Shown: positions 49,472 to 57,904, numbered from the stretch's first letter. The stretch is 64,000 nt of DNA from DATBLE01 sp963775695 (GCA_963775695.1 CAVZJU010000001.1:372001-436000), one strand, 5' to 3'. The notes: a model not told the origin generated them from the letters alone. Translations and numbers: made by a program.

Positions 49472-50322
49472 GCAACCTGCTCGTGGTGGCCAACGAGACC
49501 GTCGCCGGCAGGGAGCTGACCGAGGCGGTCGGGCGGCACGCGGAGGGGGGCTTCCAGGTGACGGTGGCCTGTCCGGTGAACGCCCCCCGCGCCGGGTACG
49601 TCGTCTACCAGGACACACGGCGGGCGGCGGCGCGGCGCAGGCTCGACAAGGCACTCGCCGACCTGCGCAAGGCGGGGATCGCGGCCGACGGCTTCGTTGT
49701 CGACTCCGACCCGGTCGACGCGGTGCGTGACGCGCTCGCCCAGCTGGAGCCGCCGGTCACCGAGATCGTCGTCTCCACGCACCCCGTGCAGAAGTCCGGG
49801 TGGCTGCGGCGGGACGTCCTGGAGGAGATCCGCAAGGCGTCGGGCGGCATCCCGGTCGAGCACGTCGTCGTCGATCTCTCCCGTCAGGGCGGGGAGGCGA
49901 ACGTGCTGGTGATCGCAAACGAGACGGTGCTCGGCGAGACGCTCCTGCGGACGATCAAGGACCGCGCCGCCACGGCGCCGCCGGCGAGCTTCATGCTCAT
50001 CTGTCCGCAGAGCGATCCGGCGAGGCACGATCACCCCGAGGCAGCGCGCCGTCTGCGGCGCGCGCTGGCCGCGCTGCGCGGCGCGGGCATCGACGCGCAC
50101 GGACAGATCGCGCACCCCGACCCGTACACGGCCGCCATGCAAGCCGTGCACGACGAGCGCGTCGACGAGATCATCGTCTCCACCTTTCCCGGCGAGGCTC
50201 GCTCGAGCTGGCTGCGCAAGGACGTCGTCACACGGCTACGCGATGCGACCGGCCTGCCGGTCGAGCACGTCGAGGTCGACGCCATCTCCACTGACGCGGA
50301 GCTGGCTAGAGGGAAGGCCTGA
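49468..50322 (+). CDS. Protein with two tandem Usp-like domains in the cox operon
   Basis: The 284-residue protein holds two similar halves, each starting with a strand and the phrase VVANETVAG or VIANETVLG (residues 5-13 and about 147-155), then a helix, EIVVSTHP or EIIVSTFP (about 95 and 230) and a final EHV strand. The pattern resembles the nucleotide-binding fold of universal stress proteins, but the usual Gly-rich ATP loop is absent. A third copy of the domain lies two genes downstream. The position between subunits I and III suggests a role in oxidase assembly or regulation; that is inference. Confidence 0.7.
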   Translation: MSNLLVVANETVAGRELTEAVGRHAEGGFQVTVACPVNAPRAGYVVYQDTRRAAARRRLDKALADLRKAGIAADGFVVDSDPVDAVRDALAQLEPPVTEIVVSTHPVQKSGWLRRDVLEEIRKASGGIPVEHVVVDLSRQGGEANVLVIANETVLGETLLRTIKDRAATAPPASFMLICPQSDPARHDHPEAARRLRRALAALRGAGIDAHGQIAHPDPYTAAMQAVHDERVDEIIVSTFPGEARSSWLRKDVVTRLRDATGLPVEHVEVDAISTDAELARGKA

Positions 50323-50370
50323 CGTGACGCTGTCTTCTAGCCAGTTCCCGACCGAAGGGAGGGAAATGGC

Positions 50371-50973
50371 ATGAGTGCGCACGCAGGAGCCCACGACCAC
50401 CACGGCCCCCCGGCCGCCAACCAGAGCTCGAGCGTCGACTCGCGCATCCTCGGGATGCTCATGTTCATCGCGTCCGAGGTCATGCTCTTCGGCTCGTTCT
50501 TCACGGCCTACTTCTTCGTCCGGGTCGTCAACAACCCGCCGCACTGGCCGCCGATCGGCTTCCATCTGCCGGTCTTCGTCGCCGGGGTCAACACGGCGAT
50601 CCTGGTCACCTCGAGCTTCACGGTGCACTGGGCGCTGACCTCGATCAAGCGGGGCGACCGGGCGGGGTTGAAGGCGGGCCTCGTCCTGACCTTCCTGATG
50701 GGCTTCACGTTCCTCGCCACGCAGATCACCGAGTACGCGCGGATCGGGTTTGCGCCGCGCGACAACGCCTTCACGACGATCTTCTTCTGCCTGACAGGAC
50801 TGCACGGCGCCCACGTCTTCGTCGGTCTCAGCATCCTGCTGGTCACCATCGTCCGCGCGTTCCGCGGGCACTACTCCCCCGAGCATCACCACGGCGTCGA
50901 GCTGGCCGGGATCTACTGGCACTTCGTCGACGTAATGTGGATCGTCGTCTACTTCACGGTCTACATCATCTAG
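50371..50973 (+). CDS. ctaE: Cytochrome c oxidase subunit III
   Basis: The 200-residue protein has five membrane helices and the subunit III signatures GMLMFIASEVMLFGSFFTAY (with the conserved Glu), FFCLTGLHGAHVFVGL and the final GIYWHFVDVMWIVVY. The N terminus is His-rich (HAGAHDHHG). GAAGGGAGGG precedes ATG. It follows the Usp-like gene by 48 bases and is followed by another Usp-like gene. Confidence 0.95.
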   Translation: MSAHAGAHDHHGPPAANQSSSVDSRILGMLMFIASEVMLFGSFFTAYFFVRVVNNPPHWPPIGFHLPVFVAGVNTAILVTSSFTVHWALTSIKRGDRAGLKAGLVLTFLMGFTFLATQITEYARIGFAPRDNAFTTIFFCLTGLHGAHVFVGLSILLVTIVRAFRGHYSPEHHHGVELAGIYWHFVDVMWIVVYFTVYII

Positions 50974-51013
50974 CAGGATCCAGCAGGCAACCGCCGCCGG
51001 AAAGGAGGCGCGG

Positions 51014-51667
51014 ATGAAGAACCCGTTCCGAAGCGAAGCCGAGGCCTTTCGGCTGGTGATCGGAGCGGTTCTCTACTTCGGGGCGATCGCGATCGCGGCC
51101 GTGGCAGGAGGGCGCTGGTGGGGGCTGGGCGTCTTCGTGGTCCTCTCCGCGGCGGTGGCCGTCTGGATCCTGCGCCGGGAGGCCCGCGAGCGGCCGACCG
51201 TTGCGCCGCGCCGCCGCGCGGCCGACGACGAGGAACGCATCCTCGTGGTCGCAAACGAGACGGTCGCCGGGGAGGCGCTCCGCAAGGCAGTCCTGCAGGC
51301 GGTGGCCGGTGCGCGCGCGAACGTTCTCGTCGTCAGCCCGGCCCTGAACAGCAAGCTCAAGCACTGGACGTCGGACGAGGACCAGGCCCGGGCTGCCGCC
51401 GAGGAGCGGCTCGGCCGCAGCATCGAGGAGCTGGAGAAGCTCGGCATCCCGGCCCGGGGCGAGGTAGGAGACGCCGACCCGGTCCAGGCGATCGAGGACG
51501 CGCTCCGGACGTTCGGGCCCGACCTGATCGTCATCTCCACACACCCTCCCGGCCGGTCGAACTGGCTCGAGCACGGCGTCGTCACCTCCGCCCGCGAGCG
51601 CTTCGCCGTGCCGATCACGCACGTCGTCGTCGACCTCGAGGCCGAGGCCGTCCGGACTGAGCGCTAG
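51014..51667 (+). CDS. Membrane-anchored Usp-like protein, last gene of the cox operon
   Basis: Residues 10-55 form two membrane helices; the opening FRSEAEAFRLVIGAVLYFG resembles the small subunit IV of actinobacterial oxidases, a resemblance I rate as suggestive only. Residues about 75-217 are one copy of the Usp-like domain (ILVVANETVAGEAL, LIVISTHPPGRSNWLEH, ITHVVVDLE), closely related to both domains of the protein at 49468. AAAGGAGG precedes the ATG. If the N-terminal part is subunit IV, the protein fuses an oxidase subunit to the domain. Confidence 0.7.
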   Translation: MKNPFRSEAEAFRLVIGAVLYFGAIAIAAVAGGRWWGLGVFVVLSAAVAVWILRREARERPTVAPRRRAADDEERILVVANETVAGEALRKAVLQAVAGARANVLVVSPALNSKLKHWTSDEDQARAAAEERLGRSIEELEKLGIPARGEVGDADPVQAIEDALRTFGPDLIVISTHPPGRSNWLEHGVVTSARERFAVPITHVVVDLEAEAVRTER

Positions 51668-52365
51668 TCCCGCGCCCGGCGGGTGGCCGGCGCCTCGAGC
51701 CGCACGGCCATCAGCACGTAGAAGACGAGGTAGGCGGTGGCCAGCAGGCAGGTGACCGCCAGGCTGATGCCAGCGGCGCGGGTGAGCGAGGCTGGATCGC
51801 CGAGGTGGGCGTGCAGCTGCGCCAGCCGCGCGCCCGGCTGCGTGAGCAGGTCCCAGCTGTTCCAGCGCTTGACGCGGCCCAGATAGACGCCGACGGAGAC
51901 AAGCGCGAGCACACAGAGGACACCCACCCAGCTCGGCACGGCGCCGAGCCGGTGCCGCGCGACCGCGTGCACGAGGTACAGCGAGACGAAGCCGAGCAGC
52001 ATTCCCGTCCACGCGAAAGCGGACACCTCGACCCCGTCGAGCCAGAGCGGCGCGGGCGAGCCGGCCGAGAGGTGGACGAAGTCGGTGACGATGTACGGCG
52101 CGTTCGGCAGGAACAGGAGCCACAGCACGAGCGCCGGCGCAAGGACCAGCAGCGACCGTCCGCGGCGGTAGCGGTCGTAGACGAGCAGCGCGAGCAGGAG
52201 GGGTATCCAGGCGAGGATCAGGTTCCAGACCAGGAACCGGAAGTCGAACGCGCCGTACCGGTGCTCGCGGACGAGTTCCAGCGCGACGCACAGCGCCGAG
52301 GCGACCCCGAGCCCGGCGAGGACGACGAGCCGCTCGTTGGGCGAGCGGCGGTTGCGCAGGTCCAT
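51664..52365 (-). CDS. DUF1361 membrane protein
   Basis: The 233-residue protein has about six or seven membrane helices and the DUF1361 signatures FLVWNLILAWIPLLLAL (about 44-60) and LLFLPNAPYIVTDFVHL (about 82-98). The family is widespread in bacteria with no known function. ATG 52365 is preceded by TACTCT six bases upstream (leaderless). It ends four bases into the Usp-like gene stop (convergent). Confidence 0.87.
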   Translation of the reverse strand: MDLRNRRSPNERLVVLAGLGVASALCVALELVREHRYGAFDFRFLVWNLILAWIPLLLALLVYDRYRRGRSLLVLAPALVLWLLFLPNAPYIVTDFVHLSAGSPAPLWLDGVEVSAFAWTGMLLGFVSLYLVHAVARHRLGAVPSWVGVLCVLALVSVGVYLGRVKRWNSWDLLTQPGARLAQLHAHLGDPASLTRAAGISLAVTCLLATAYLVFYVLMAVRLEAPATRRARD

Positions 52366-52371
52366 GTGTTC

Positions 52372-52377
52372 AGAGTA
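52372..52377 (-). promoter_or_regulatory. Leaderless -10 box of the DUF1361 gene
   Basis: TACTCT on the minus strand is followed by six bases and the ATG. Confidence 0.5.
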
Positions 52378-52404
52378 GACGCGCTCGCCGAGGCACGGCG
52401 CCGC

Positions 52405-53223
52405 TTACATCCCGGCGACGGTCGAGACGTAGGCCGCGACAGCGGCGATCTGCTGGGGCGTGAGCTGGCCCTTGAACGACGGCATAACGCCCTTGCCGTT
52501 CGTGACGCGCTCGACCACCTTGTCCCTGGACGGCTTGGCGTCGTCGAGGTTGGGCCCGACCGTCCCGGTCGCGTTCGCGTCCTTCAGCGTGTGACAGCTG
52601 GTGCAGCCGGCGGTCTCGAACACCTGCTTGCCCTGGGCGACCACCGCGGAGCCGGAGCCTCCCCCGCTGCCGGTGGTGGTCGTGGTCGCCTGCGTGGTCG
52701 TCGCCTGCGTGGTCGTCGCCTGCGGGGTCGTGGGAGCCGGCGGAGGCGCGGGCGTCGTCGACGCGCCGGTGGACGTGCCGCCGCCCGGGGGCAGTCCGGC
52801 GACGGAGGCGACGTAGGCGGCGACGTCGCTCGCGTCGTCACCGGTGACGAGCTTGGCCGGCATCCCGGTCACCTTGTTCTCGACGCCGTTCTTGCCGACG
52901 TCGACTCCAGATGGGTTCGTGACCGGAAAGAGGATCTGGTCGTGGACGACGTTGCGGATGGTCGACTCGGCGAAACCCTGCTCGCGAGAGCCGGAGAACG
53001 CGGCGTCGAGGTTCGGGCCGATCTTTCCCTGCGTGCCCGCATCTGCGAGCGTGTGGCAGGAGCCGCACTTCTCGACGAACAACTGCTTGCCGCGGGCCCG
53101 GTCTGCGCTGCCGGCCTGGAGGCCGCCGGTGCCGCAGCCGGCGGTGAGGACCGCGGCCGACGCGAGCGCGGCCCAGAGAAGGGCGCGGCGGCGTGTCTGA
53201 CCCCGGTTGAAATCGAAGTTCAC
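52405..53223 (-). CDS. Diheme cytochrome c lipoprotein
   Basis: The 272-residue protein has a Tat-like or Sec signal with RRR and a lipobox ending LTAGC near residue 30, so it is anchored to the outside of the membrane. Two cytochrome c domains follow, with heme sites CGSCH (about 53) and CTSCH (about 203), axial Met regions (GMPAKL and MPSFKG), and a Thr-Pro-rich linker (about 155-190). It may pass electrons to the adjacent caa3 oxidase. GTG 53223 follows GAGGGGACGAC. Confidence 0.9.
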   Translation of the reverse strand: MNFDFNRGQTRRRALLWAALASAAVLTAGCGTGGLQAGSADRARGKQLFVEKCGSCHTLADAGTQGKIGPNLDAAFSGSREQGFAESTIRNVVHDQILFPVTNPSGVDVGKNGVENKVTGMPAKLVTGDDASDVAAYVASVAGLPPGGGTSTGASTTPAPPPAPTTPQATTTQATTTQATTTTTGSGGGSGSAVVAQGKQVFETAGCTSCHTLKDANATGTVGPNLDDAKPSRDKVVERVTNGKGVMPSFKGQLTPQQIAAVAAYVSTVAGM

Positions 53224-53281
53224 GTCGTCCCCTCGAGCTCGCGGTACGAGAAAGAGCGGTCCCTCTCGCTGCGCGAGGAGT

Positions 53282-54148
53282 CTAACCCTGCGTCGTGGCG
53301 GACGAGCCGGCCAGCTGCTGCTCGAGCGTCTTGATGCGGGCCTTCGCCTGCGGCACCGACGCGTCGTCCGGCGCGAGCTTGATGAACTGCTTGTAGGCGG
53401 CGATCGCGGTGGCCGCGTCGCCGGCCGTCTCGGCGGCCTGCGCAAGCTGGAGCCGGACGCTCGGCTCGGCCGGTTGCAGCTTGGCCAGCCTCCTGTAGGC
53501 GGACACCAGCTGCGTCGAGGTCTGCTGGAGCGCTACGAGTGCGTTCTGGTACGCGGTGTTCGCAGACGTACCGGCCGTCTGGCCGATCGGGTCGGAGAGG
53601 CTGCCGAGCGCCCGGCCGAGCGGCGAAGTCGACGGCGGCCCGAAGGTCGACGGCTGGTACTGCTGCGCCGCCAGCTGGAGGTTCTGTGCGTCGGTTCCCT
53701 GGGTCTGCAGCTGTTGTATGAGGTCGTTCGCGTACAGGTTCAGCGCGTCGGCATCCTTCGGGCGCAGCTGTGTGTACTGCTGCCACGCAGGCAGCGCCGA
53801 CACGTAGTCGGCCTTCCCGTCGTACGCGGTCGCCAGGTCCTTCCAGGCCTGGGCGTCTTTCGGGTTCTTCTCGGTCGCCTTCAGCGGCTTGTCGACCGAT
53901 GGATTCCCGCCGCTACCGCGGATGCCGTTGAAGAGGTCGCCGAGGTTGAGTCCCCCGGAGCCGACGCCGAGGAAGACGAAGCCGCCGGCGAAGACGATGA
54001 TCAGCAGCACGAACACCCACTTGGCATGCGTGCGCAGCCTGTTGAAGAACAGGGTGTCCTCGTAGCGCTGCCCGCTCGAGTCCTTATGCTTCCGGCCCGT
54101 GTCGTGACGACGCGCAGGGGGCCGGCGTTTTGCCGCGGCACGTGCCAT
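53282..54148 (-). CDS. Membrane-anchored TPR protein
   Basis: The 288-residue protein begins with a very basic cytoplasmic stretch (AAAKRRPPARRHDTGRKHK), one membrane helix (WVFVLLIIVFAGGFVFLGVG, about 44-63) and an outer domain of four or five TPR-like helix pairs (AWKDLATAYDGKADYVSALP, RPKDADALNLYANDL, LRLQLAQAAETAG). It has no catalytic residues. Envelope scaffolding is the general role of such proteins. A short leader with CGAAAG precedes ATG 54148. Confidence 0.8.
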   Translation of the reverse strand: MARAAAKRRPPARRHDTGRKHKDSSGQRYEDTLFFNRLRTHAKWVFVLLIIVFAGGFVFLGVGSGGLNLGDLFNGIRGSGGNPSVDKPLKATEKNPKDAQAWKDLATAYDGKADYVSALPAWQQYTQLRPKDADALNLYANDLIQQLQTQGTDAQNLQLAAQQYQPSTFGPPSTSPLGRALGSLSDPIGQTAGTSANTAYQNALVALQQTSTQLVSAYRRLAKLQPAEPSVRLQLAQAAETAGDAATAIAAYKQFIKLAPDDASVPQAKARIKTLEQQLAGSSATTQG

Positions 54149-54163
54149 CTTCGAAAGAACAGC

Positions 54164-55171
54164 CTAGCGTCGTTCGCCGGCCGTCGACTGCCAGTCGTGC
54201 GCCGCCCCGATCCGCCCGAGGCACTCTCTGGTCTCGTCGTCGCAGAGTGCGCCCGACAGGGCCGCCTCGTACAGCGTCCTCGGGTCGAGCCCGAGCGCCT
54301 CGGCCGCCTGGTACTCGCGGGTGAGGTCGGTGTCGAACATCACCGGGTCGTCCGTCGAGACGGAGCAGCGGACGCCCGCACCGACGAGCTCGGGGAGCGG
54401 GTGCTCCTCCAGCGAGGCGACCGCTCCGGTGCGAACGTTCGAGACCGGGGTGATGTCGAGGACGAGCCCGCGCTCGGCGAGCTCTTCGACGAGCGCCGGA
54501 TCCTCGATCGCCCGGAAACCGTGGCGGATGCGGTCGGGCTCGAGCTCGTCGAGCGCGGTTCGCACGGATTCGGGCCCGACCACCTCGCCGGCGTGCGGGA
54601 CCGAGCCCAGACCCGCCTCGCGGGCGGCCCGGAAGGCGGGCGCGAACGGGCCGTTCGGGTAGTGCGCCTCCTCGCCTCCCAGCCCGACGGCGACCACCCC
54701 ACGCTCGCGGTAGCGGGCAGCGTGGCGCACGAGCGCGTGTGCGTCCTCGAGGGGGGCACTGCGGGTGATGTCCGGGTTGAGGCGCACCTCGACGCCGTGC
54801 AGCTCGCGCGCGAGCTGGGCGCCGCTGCAGTAGCCCTCGAAGATCGCGTCCCACGAGACGCCGCGCCACGTACGCTCGATCGGCGAGAAGATCGCCTCGA
54901 GATAGACGGCACCGTGCCGCTTCGCCTCGGCTGCGTAGTCGACGACGACCTGGCGGAAGTCCTCCTCGGTCCGCAGGCAGTTGGTGGTCAGGATCCAGAC
55001 CTCGATGAAGTGGTCGAAGTCGCGAAAGCGGTAGAGTTCGCGCAGGCCCTCGACGGTGTCCACGGGCAAGGCCTCGTCGTTCCGCTTCGCGATCGCGAGC
55101 AGCGTTTCCGGCTGGATCGTCGCCTCGAGATGGACGTGAAGCTCGATCTTGGGATAGGGCGTCGGGTTCAT
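54164..55171 (-). CDS. add: Adenosine deaminase-family protein
   Basis: The TIM-barrel metalloenzyme has PKIELHVHLEA with two metal-binding His residues at the N terminus, GLGGEEAHYPNG, HAGEVVGPESVRTAL with the metal His and catalytic Glu, HGFRAIEDP, and STDDPVMFDT with the final metal Asp; 335 residues is a normal length. It deaminates adenosine or a related adenine derivative. The ATG at 55171 overlaps the stop of a 59-codon upstream ORF (ATGA). The same first nine residues (TPYPKIELH) are also encoded 170 bases upstream, which makes this gene's 5' end duplicated around junction element E. Confidence 0.9.
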   Translation of the reverse strand: MNPTPYPKIELHVHLEATIQPETLLAIAKRNDEALPVDTVEGLRELYRFRDFDHFIEVWILTTNCLRTEEDFRQVVVDYAAEAKRHGAVYLEAIFSPIERTWRGVSWDAIFEGYCSGAQLARELHGVEVRLNPDITRSAPLEDAHALVRHAARYRERGVVAVGLGGEEAHYPNGPFAPAFRAAREAGLGSVPHAGEVVGPESVRTALDELEPDRIRHGFRAIEDPALVEELAERGLVLDITPVSNVRTGAVASLEEHPLPELVGAGVRCSVSTDDPVMFDTDLTREYQAAEALGLDPRTLYEAALSGALCDDETRECLGRIGAAHDWQSTAGERR

Positions 55172-55347
55172 GGCCTTGTGTGATCCATTCCCATTTGCGC
55201 GCGGAGGCGAGACCGCGCTCTCGCCGGAGCGCACTGGTGGCTCGGCGGTCGTCTCCGTGAAGGAGGGGGCTCGTGGGGGAACCATGGGTTCCCCCACGCT
55301 TGGAAGTGAAGCTCGATCTTGGGGTACGGAGTGGCCTCGTCGGACAC
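55168..55347 (-). CDS. 59-codon upstream ORF beginning with a copy of the add N terminus
   Basis: GTG 55347 stands eight bases after TACCAT, a leaderless promoter, and encodes VSDEATPYPKIELHF, after which it runs into junction element E in another frame and ends at a TGA overlapping the add start (ATGA). The nine shared codons differ from those of add only by synonymous third-base changes (ACT/ACG, CCG/CCC, TAC/TAT). It looks like the remnant of the original start of add. It may now couple translation to add. Confidence 0.5.
   Translation of the reverse strand: MSDEATPYPKIELHFQAWGNPWFPHEPPPSRRRPPSHQCAPARARSRLRAQMGMDHTRP
55259..55300. repeat. Junction palindrome, copy E, within the duplicated add 5' end
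   Basis: GAAGGAGGGGGCTCGTGGGG and the following GAACCATGGGTTCCCCCACG match copy A and the core of B and C. It lies between the two copies of the add beginning, upstream of the present add start. Confidence 0.7.
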
Positions 55348-55355
55348 CGGCCGCG

Positions 55356-55361
55356 ATGGTA
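55356..55361 (-). promoter_or_regulatory. -10 box upstream of the original add start
   Basis: TACCAT on the minus strand, eight bases before GTG 55347. It supports 55347 as the first codon of the transcript. Confidence 0.45.
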
Positions 55362-55374
55362 GAGGACGGCTGCC

Positions 55375-55380
55375 TAGACT
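55375..55380 (+). promoter_or_regulatory. Leaderless -10 box of the ABC exporter operon
   Basis: TAGACT ends six bases before ATG 55387, so transcription should start at the A of the start codon. Confidence 0.6.
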
Positions 55381-55386
55381 CGACGG

Positions 55387-56277
55387 ATGCCTCCTGCGCT
55401 CGCCGTCCGCGGCCTGGGGAAGCGGTACGGGCACGTCCGCGCGCTCGACGGCGTCGATCTCGAGCTGGCCGAGGGCGAGCTGGTCGGGCTGCTGGGGCCG
55501 AACGGTGCAGGCAAGTCCACCCTGGTCAAGATCGCCTGCGGGCTCGTCCGGCCGACGGAGGGTACGGCGGAGATCTGCGGCACGCCCGCGGGCTCCTCGG
55601 CGTCACGCCGTGCGCTCGGCTACCTCGCTGAGCTGTTCCGCTTCCCCGGCTGGGTCAGCGCCGAGGAGCTGCTCGTCCTCCATCAGCGGCTGTCCGGCTC
55701 CGAAGGCGGCGCGGCTGAGCGGGCGGAGCTGCTCGCGCTGGTGGACCTGACCGAGGCGCGCGACCGGCGGGTCGAACAGATGTCGAAAGGCATGCAGCAG
55801 CGCCTCGGGATCGCCCAGGCGCTGATCGGCGCTCCGCCGGTGCTCCTGCTCGACGAGCCGACGAGCGCTCTCGACCCGGCGGGCAGGCGCATGGTCCGGG
55901 TCTTGCTCGAGGAGCTGCGCTCCCGCGGTCATGCCGTGCTGCTCAACTCGCACCTGCTGAGCGAGGTCGAGCTGGTCTGCGACCGCGTCGCGATCATCTC
56001 GCGCGGTCGGCTGGTCGCCGAGGGAGCCCCGGCGGACCTGTCCCGCGCGCGCGGCGTCGAGGTGGAGACGGCGTTGGGCGTTCGGCTCTTCGAGAGCGCG
56101 ACCCGCGACGACGCGCCCTCGATCGTCGCCCGCCTCGTCGCCGAGGGCGAGCAGGTCTACGGCGTCCGCATACTCTCTACGAGCCTGGAGGACGTCTACC
56201 TGGAAGCGGTCGACAACGTGGTCTCGCCTTCGCGCGAGGAGGGTGTGTCGCCCGAGAGCGGACACGATCGTCAATGA
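55387..56277 (+). CDS. ABC transporter ATP-binding protein
   Basis: The 296-residue ATPase has Walker A GLLGPNGAGKSTLVK (about 36-50), a signature motif MSKGMQQRLG (about 135-144) and Walker B VLLLDEPTSALDPAGR; the H-loop follows in LNSHLLSEVE. The degenerate signature and the C-terminal extension are typical of ABC-2-type exporters. The permease gene overlaps its end by four bases. The message is leaderless. Confidence 0.92.
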   Translation: MPPALAVRGLGKRYGHVRALDGVDLELAEGELVGLLGPNGAGKSTLVKIACGLVRPTEGTAEICGTPAGSSASRRALGYLAELFRFPGWVSAEELLVLHQRLSGSEGGAAERAELLALVDLTEARDRRVEQMSKGMQQRLGIAQALIGAPPVLLLDEPTSALDPAGRRMVRVLLEELRSRGHAVLLNSHLLSEVELVCDRVAIISRGRLVAEGAPADLSRARGVEVETALGVRLFESATRDDAPSIVARLVAEGEQVYGVRILSTSLEDVYLEAVDNVVSPSREEGVSPESGHDRQ

Positions 56278-57134
56278 GGCACGTCTGGATCATTGCCGGC
56301 TACGCGCTGAAAGAGAGCATGCGGCGCAAGGTCTTCCTGATCGTGCTGCTGCTCTCGGTCGCCTTCCTGGCCCTGTACGGGATCGGCGTCTGGCGTGCGT
56401 TCCGGGACACCACCGGGTTCGTCGCGCCCGACCAGCTCGGGCTCGACCCGACCGTGGTCACCGGTGCCACCGTCCTCGGGCTGGCGATGTTCGCGACGCT
56501 CTTCCTGGGCACCGTGCTGGCGATCTTCCTGACACTCGGGGTCGTGCGCGGCGACGCCGAGCGCGGCCTGCTCCAGCCGCTCGTCGTGCGCCCCGTCGGC
56601 CGCGGCGCGCTCCTGCTCTCGCGCTTCGCAGCCGCGGCGGGGGTGTGCGCGCTCTACGTCGCCGTCCTCTTCGCGATCGAGACGGTGACCACGGGCCTGA
56701 TCGGCGGCTGGTGGCCGGACGACCCGGCTGCGGCCGGGGCCGAGCTCGCCTTCGCGGTCGTGATCGTGGTCGCGCTCTCGCTGCTGGGCTCGATCTTCCT
56801 GACCGCGACTGCCAACGGCATTGCCGTCTTCATGATCTTCGGCGGCGGCCTCGTCGCCGGACTGCTCGCTCAGATCGGCCGGGCGATCGGCTCGGACACC
56901 TTGCGTTCGATCGGCCGCTGGACGTCCTATGTGTTGCCGTTCGAGGCGCTCTACCAGGACGCCCTACACGTGATCACTTCGGGGACGACAGGTTTCGAGC
57001 GCTTCGCGCTGGAGCTGGGGCCGTTCGGCGGCTCCGCCGGCGGCGGCATCGGCGTGGTCCTCTGGGCGGCTGCGTATCTCGTGCTCGTCGGCGCCGTCGG
57101 CGTGGCCGCGTTCGGGCGGCGCGACCTGCCCTAG
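56274..57134 (+). CDS. ABC-2-type transporter permease
   Basis: The 286-residue protein has six membrane helices in the ABC-2 arrangement, starting IIAGYALKESMRRKVFLIVLL, with the segment between helices 2 and 3 containing ERGLLQPLVVRPVGR as in NosY/CcmB-like permeases. It overlaps the ATPase gene (ATGA). The pair forms a complete exporter (ATPase and permease homodimers) with unknown cargo. Confidence 0.87.
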   Translation: MRHVWIIAGYALKESMRRKVFLIVLLLSVAFLALYGIGVWRAFRDTTGFVAPDQLGLDPTVVTGATVLGLAMFATLFLGTVLAIFLTLGVVRGDAERGLLQPLVVRPVGRGALLLSRFAAAAGVCALYVAVLFAIETVTTGLIGGWWPDDPAAAGAELAFAVVIVVALSLLGSIFLTATANGIAVFMIFGGGLVAGLLAQIGRAIGSDTLRSIGRWTSYVLPFEALYQDALHVITSGTTGFERFALELGPFGGSAGGGIGVVLWAAAYLVLVGAVGVAAFGRRDLP

Positions 57135-57135
57135 C

Positions 57136-57900
57136 TCAGGTCGCTTCGACCGGCCCTTCGCGCGCCGCCCGCCAGCGCGGTTCGAAGAAGGTCGCGAGTC
57201 CGATCGAGAGCACGTAGAGCACCACGAGCGGGATCACCGAGAGGATCGTTGTCACGGGATCGACGCCCGGGAGGATCACGCCGATCACGACCATGATGAA
57301 CACGCCGACCCGCCAGGTCCGCCGCAGCATCGCCGCCGTCATGATCCGAAGACGGACGAGGCCGAGCACGAATACCGGCACCTCGAACGCCAGAGCCACG
57401 CCGATCAGAACGAAGGTGACGAAGCGGTAGTAGTCCTTCGCCCGCAGCAGGATGTCGTAGTGCGACGAGTCGTAGTTCGTCAGGAAGTGGATCGCCGGCG
57501 GCAGCACCACCCAGTACCCGAAGGCGAGCCCGCCCAGCCCGAGCACCGCGGCGAAGACGACCAGCATCGCCATCGAACGCTGGTAGTGCTCGGAGAAAGC
57601 GGGGGCGAGGAACGCCCACAGCTGCCAGAAGACGATCGGCAGCGCGATCACCAGCGCCGCCCAGAGGCTGACCCAGATCGACGTGCTGAAGGGCTCGATC
57701 GGGCTGAAGGTCACCGGCTTCCTCAGGTTGTCCGGCAGCGGCCGGTTCAGCCAGTCGAGGATCCGGCCGTGGAAGACATAGGTGACGATGAACGCGACCA
57801 GGATCGCTCCCAGCGCGATGAACAGCCGCGCGCGCAGCTCGCCCAGATGCTCGACGAGCGTCGCCTCCTCGCCGTGGCGGAGCCGCCGCGGGGGCCTCAT
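57136..57900 (-). CDS. tatC: Twin-arginine translocase subunit TatC
   Basis: TatC is the receptor for twin-arginine signal peptides. The 254-residue protein has six membrane helices; HLGELRARLFIALGAILVAF at the N terminus is the conserved signal-binding region with its Glu, and the loop FSPIEPFSTSIWVSLWAALV and the later AFSEHYQRS are standard. It lies four bases behind tatA. Confidence 0.95.
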   Translation of the reverse strand: MRPPRRLRHGEEATLVEHLGELRARLFIALGAILVAFIVTYVFHGRILDWLNRPLPDNLRKPVTFSPIEPFSTSIWVSLWAALVIALPIVFWQLWAFLAPAFSEHYQRSMAMLVVFAAVLGLGGLAFGYWVVLPPAIHFLTNYDSSHYDILLRAKDYYRFVTFVLIGVALAFEVPVFVLGLVRLRIMTAAMLRRTWRVGVFIMVVIGVILPGVDPVTTILSVIPLVVLYVLSIGLATFFEPRWRAAREGPVEAT

Positions 57901-57904
57901 CGAC

